Source: Actinomycetes bacterium | Lineage (GTDB): Bacteria > Actinomycetota > Acidimicrobiia > Acidimicrobiales > Microtrichaceae | Direction of reading: 5' to 3' | Assembly (NCBI GenBank): GCA_023434535.1 | Contig: JAEYSR010000029.1 | Span: forward strand, 1-8,378 | Length of the DNA stretch: 8,378 bases | In this document: positions 6,993 through 8,378 of the stretch, piece by piece | How the letters are laid out: the number at the start of each line of letters is the position of its first letter | Numbering within the stretch: the first letter of the stretch is position 1 | The notes under the pieces: generated by a model | What the model was told of the DNA's origin: nothing | Databases searched by the model: none | The model's input: the letters and a program-made list of their open reading frames with translations, nothing else | Position numbers and translations under genes: made by a program

Positions 6993-7795
6993 CGTCGGCC
7001 GCCTGTCCCGACGGCGTCCGCCCCGGTCCCGGTTCCGTCCGTCGGGACGTCGTTGCGCAGACCCGAGATGACCACGTCGGATCGGCGCCACTCCAGGAAC
7101 GACCAGGCGAACAGCGGGATCACCACCCCGAGCGAGACCAGGACCTGGAGCTGGTCGCCGGCCGACAGCGGCGCGCTGCGGGCCCCGGTCAAGGCCGCGA
7201 TCGCGAGGTAGACGTACGTGATCAGCCGGACCAGCCCGATGGTGGCCGTGAGGGCGGCCAGCGTGGCGAACCACATGCGACGTGTGGGCGACCACACGGC
7301 GTGCGGGGAGGTCGACTCGACCGATCGCGCCAGCCACGCGCACCATGCCGCCAACGGCAGGAGGACGACGGCGAGCGTGAAGGCGAGGGCGGCCAGGCCG
7401 GGTGCGGGGGTGTCGGCCAGCACCTGGTGGAGGCCGGTGGCGAGACCGAGCGCGCCCAGGCCGGCGGACCAGCACAGGGCCCCGTAGAGCACCCGGTGGT
7501 GATCGGACCGCCGGAGGGACCGCCGGGCGGTGTCCGCCGCGGTGTCGGCGTCCCATCCGCTGGCCACCAGCTCCGAGGCGATCGTGGCCGGGGTGGCACC
7601 GGCGTTGCGCTGCTGGGCCAGCCACTCGGCCACCTCGGGCCGCCACCACTGGCCGACCCTGGCGGTGCTGGCGGGGCAGGTGGTGCCGGCGGCGCCGGCG
7701 AGACCCGGCTGTCGCTCCAGCCGCCGGTCGGTCGGCTGGGCGACCGGTGTGTCCGACGGGGCGGGAGGCGGGTGAGGTGCGCTGGGGTGGGCCAT
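6989..7795 (-). CDS. Four-TM membrane protein with N-terminal helical 'GW' motif, DUF5671-like
   Basis: 268-residue protein of unknown function, first gene of the minus-strand unit. A Pro/Ala-rich, probably disordered N-terminus (1-48) is followed by a helical segment of the pattern WL..R..GA....I..EL..SGW....A...A..SL (58-94). This layout is often seen before small membrane domains, and I associate it with DUF5671-type proteins. Four hydrophobic segments follow (about 103-127, 132-156, 175-203, 216-236), then FLEWRRSD and a Gly/Thr-rich cytoplasmic tail (240-268). There is no signal peptide, catalytic motif or metal site that I can recognise. The start is the ATG at 7795, with GGAGAG 5 nt upstream; there is no better alternative. 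Its stop overlaps the acyltransferase ATG, so the two are probably translationally coupled, perhaps with the four-TM protein acting as a partner. The family assignment is from memory and tentative; that it is a gene is secure. Confidence 0.85.
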   Translation of the reverse strand: MAHPSAPHPPPAPSDTPVAQPTDRRLERQPGLAGAAGTTCPASTARVGQWWRPEVAEWLAQQRNAGATPATIASELVASGWDADTAADTARRSLRRSDHHRVLYGALCWSAGLGALGLATGLHQVLADTPAPGLAALAFTLAVVLLPLAAWCAWLARSVESTSPHAVWSPTRRMWFATLAALTATIGLVRLITYVYLAIAALTGARSAPLSAGDQLQVLVSLGVVIPLFAWSFLEWRRSDVVISGLRNDVPTDGTGTGADAVGTGGRR

Positions 7796-7800
7796 GGGAT

Positions 7801-7806
7801 CTCTCC
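7801..7806 (-). promoter_or_regulatory. Ribosome binding site of the four-TM protein gene
   Basis: On the minus strand GGAGAG lies 5 nt before the ATG at 7795. It is the only strong Shine-Dalgarno sequence in the minus-strand unit; the three downstream genes rely on overlapping stop/start codons, as expected for one polycistronic message entered here. Confidence 0.7.
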
Positions 7807-7898
7807 GATCGGTAATGCGTCTGGGTCTCGGTGGAGCGTCTGCGTCGTGTCGGACCCGGTCCCACCACGAGGGTCACGGGCGGACGGTGACGGTCCGT

Positions 7899-7916
7899 GG
7901 CCGCCGGGCGGCGGCC
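7899..7916. repeat. GC hairpin, 7-bp arms, 4-nt loop
   Basis: GGCCGCC, loop GGGC, GGCGGCC: a perfect 7-bp stem, extended by two G-U pairs if transcribed. It lies in the leader of the minus-strand operon, about 105 nt before the first start codon. There is no T-tract on either side, so it is not a classical intrinsic terminator; attenuation or chance are both possible. Confidence 0.4.
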
Positions 7917-8145
7917 GTCGAGGACCACCGTGCGCTCCGGGGCCGCGACGAACCATCCGGGGCCGCCCCCAGATCGACGTGGGGGAGCGGGTGGGGCGTG
8001 GCAGATCGACCGGTCGGCGCTGTCAGGAACCCATTTCCGGGGCACCCGTGGCGTGGTGCAGGGCGGCCGATCCGTACCCCGCCACACACACCGACGTGTC
8101 GTCTCGTGCCATCTCACTCACCTGAGCGCGCCAACAGCTGCCCGC

Positions 8146-8163
8146 GGGCCGGTCGACTGGCCC
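8146..8163. repeat. 18-bp near-perfect palindrome centred on GTCGAC
   Basis: GGGCCGGTCGACTGGCCC reads as its own reverse complement except for one position pair (G/T, a wobble in RNA). It is flanked on the left by the overlapping palindrome CCCGCGGG (8141-8148). It could be an operator or the first hairpin of a structured leader. Confidence 0.5.
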
Positions 8164-8166
8164 AGA

Positions 8167-8205
8167 TCGGCGTCGTTGCAGGGGATGCCCACGGAACGAC
8201 GCCGA
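8167..8205. repeat. Long inverted repeat: perfect 11-bp arms, 17-nt loop with inner GGG/CCC stem
   Basis: TCGGCGTCGTT (8167-8177) pairs perfectly with AACGACGCCGA (8195-8205). The 17-nt loop can fold further through GGG (8181-8183) and CCC (8188-8190) around GATG. This is the strongest secondary-structure signal outside the genes. It lies about 100 nt upstream of the plus-strand gene at 8307. No T-tract follows on either strand, which argues against an intrinsic terminator. It could be a regulatory leader, a small RNA or a protein-binding site. Confidence 0.55.
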
Positions 8206-8208
8206 GCC

Positions 8209-8219
8209 GTCCGCCGGAC
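8209..8219. repeat. 11-bp palindrome GTCCG-C-CGGAC
   Basis: Perfect 5-bp arms around a single base, starting 4 nt after the long stem at 8167-8205. The one-base centre is too tight for an RNA hairpin with all pairs, so a DNA-binding site or chance is more likely. It is noted because it continues a run of adjacent inverted repeats. Confidence 0.35.
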
Positions 8220-8261
8220 CCGCTGTGGGAGTGAGGGGTTCCTGCGATCTCCGGATCGACA

Positions 8262-8276
8262 TCTGTTTGTAACAGA
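8262..8276. promoter_or_regulatory. Operator-like palindrome TCTGTT-TGT-AACAGA
   Basis: Perfect 6-bp arms with a 3-bp spacer, and notably AT-rich in a region of very high GC. It lies 31-45 bp before the ATG at 8307. Its size and symmetry suit a dimeric helix-turn-helix repressor (TetR or GntR type). The regulator is not identifiable. It abuts a second palindrome. Confidence 0.45.
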
Positions 8277-8289
8277 CCACGGATCGTGG
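8277..8289. promoter_or_regulatory. Second operator-like palindrome CCACG-GAT-CGTGG
   Basis: Perfect 5-bp arms with a 3-bp spacer, directly adjoining the palindrome at 8262-8276 and ending 17 bp before the ATG at 8307. With its neighbour it forms a 28-bp block of two adjoining dyads at the promoter/leader position of the right-edge gene. It may be a second binding site or a small hairpin near the ribosome entry site. Confidence 0.4.
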
Positions 8290-8306
8290 TTGACTTTGCG
8301 ACCGTC

Positions 8307-8378
8307 ATGCTCCGTTCCCGCCGCCGCCTCTCCCGACCCGTCCGCTCCGTCGCCGTCCTCGCCACTCTGGCCCTCGTC
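8307..8378 (+). CDS. N-terminus of a probable secreted or membrane-anchored protein, runs off right edge
   Basis: Only 24 codons are visible: MLRSRRRLSRPVRS followed by VAVLATLALV. An Arg-rich n-region followed by a hydrophobic h-region is the pattern of a Sec signal peptide or the first membrane segment; the cleavage region is not in the window, and no lipobox or twin-Arg consensus is visible. Third codon positions are almost all G or C, as in real genes here. The start is the ATG at 8307; an in-frame GTG at 8286 falls inside a palindrome and is less likely. No Shine-Dalgarno sequence is seen. The gene is divergent from the four-gene membrane/two-component unit. The mature protein's function cannot be told. 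Confidence 0.6.
   Translation, partial: MLRSRRRLSRPVRSVAVLATLALV

Larger units (their letters stand above)
7796..8306. other. 511-bp divergent intergenic region rich in inverted repeats, no convincing gene
   Basis: It separates the minus-strand operon (starts 7795) from the plus-strand gene at 8307 and must hold both promoters. No frame here looks like a protein: the open frames are Arg/Pro/Gly-rich, lack a ribosome binding site and match no family I know. Short inverted repeats include GGCCGCC-4-GGCGGCC (7899-7916), CCCCC-10-GGGGG (7966-7985), CGACCGGTCG (8006-8015), GCACC-8-GGTGC (8042-8059), and the cluster from 8141 to 8289 listed separately. Some are expected by chance at this GC content. 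I could not assign a promoter hexamer pair, tRNA, riboswitch or known small RNA. Confidence 0.6.

Noticed and set aside
5817..7211. 464-codon open frame on the plus strand opposite the acyltransferase
   Set aside because: It is rich in Arg, Gly, Pro and Asp with no recognisable domain or ribosome binding site; the minus strand here encodes a clear membrane protein with the R-x10-H signature.
8023..8116. Small minus-strand frame of 30 codons starting MARDDTSVCVAGYG
   Set aside because: It has no clear ribosome binding site, no match to a known peptide family and an unremarkable length for a chance frame.
6993..8117. Acyltransferase reading frame remaining open far upstream of its ATG
   Set aside because: The extension is Arg/Pro-rich, overlaps the four-TM gene in another frame and crosses the intergenic region; the ATGA overlap at 6989-6992 marks the real start.
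8117..8126. Inverted repeat CTCA-CC-TGAG as a binding site for the response regulator
   Set aside because: Arms of only 4 bp are expected by chance in this sequence and nothing links them to the regulator.
8290..8295. TTGACT as a -35 element on the plus strand
   Set aside because: The matching -10 would fall inside the coding sequence after 8307 and no TANNNT hexamer is present there.
7861..8306. Riboswitch (cyclic di-AMP, cobalamin, SAM-IV, ZTP) or tRNA in the divergent intergenic region
   Set aside because: I looked for the conserved core motifs of each and for a T-loop sequence on both strands and found none; the stems seen do not match these folds.

Overview
The window is very GC-rich with strong G/C bias at third codon positions, frequent GTG starts and many stop/start overlaps. 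The genes look actinobacterial: a CBS-less GuaB3-type IMP dehydrogenase homologue beside guaA, and a MacS/MacR-like sensor kinase/NarL regulator pair. I infer an Actinomycetota chromosome, possibly Acidimicrobiia, but the class is a guess.

Layout. (1) 1-1063, minus: the N-terminal ~354 residues of bioA (biotin synthesis), running off the left edge. (2) 1064-1184: a short divergent control region. (3) 1185-3987, plus: guaB3 then guaA (guanine nucleotide synthesis), joined by a three-copy direct repeat in which each copy carries a GGAG-7 nt-ATG start signal. (4) 4013-7795, minus: four tightly packed genes, transcribed as a four-TM membrane protein with an N-terminal helical motif, an acyltransferase-3 membrane enzyme, a histidine kinase and a LuxR/NarL response regulator. 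Every junction overlaps or can be read as a 4-nt stop/start overlap. guaA and the regulator converge with only 25 bp between them. (5) 7796-8306: a 511-bp divergent intergenic region without a convincing gene, holding many inverted repeats, including a perfect 11-bp-arm stem. (6) 8307 to the right edge, plus: the first 24 codons of a gene that begins like a signal peptide.

How the genes work together. guaB3-guaA is a purine unit: GuaA makes GMP from XMP, while GuaB3 has Ser where IMP dehydrogenases have the catalytic Cys, so its own activity is uncertain. The four-gene minus-strand unit looks like an envelope-related module in which two membrane proteins are co-translated with their own two-component system. 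Most of the window is ordinary housekeeping sequence. The parts worth a second look are the repeat-duplicated guaB3/guaA start, the inverted-repeat cluster at 8141-8289, and the acyltransferase/two-component operon.
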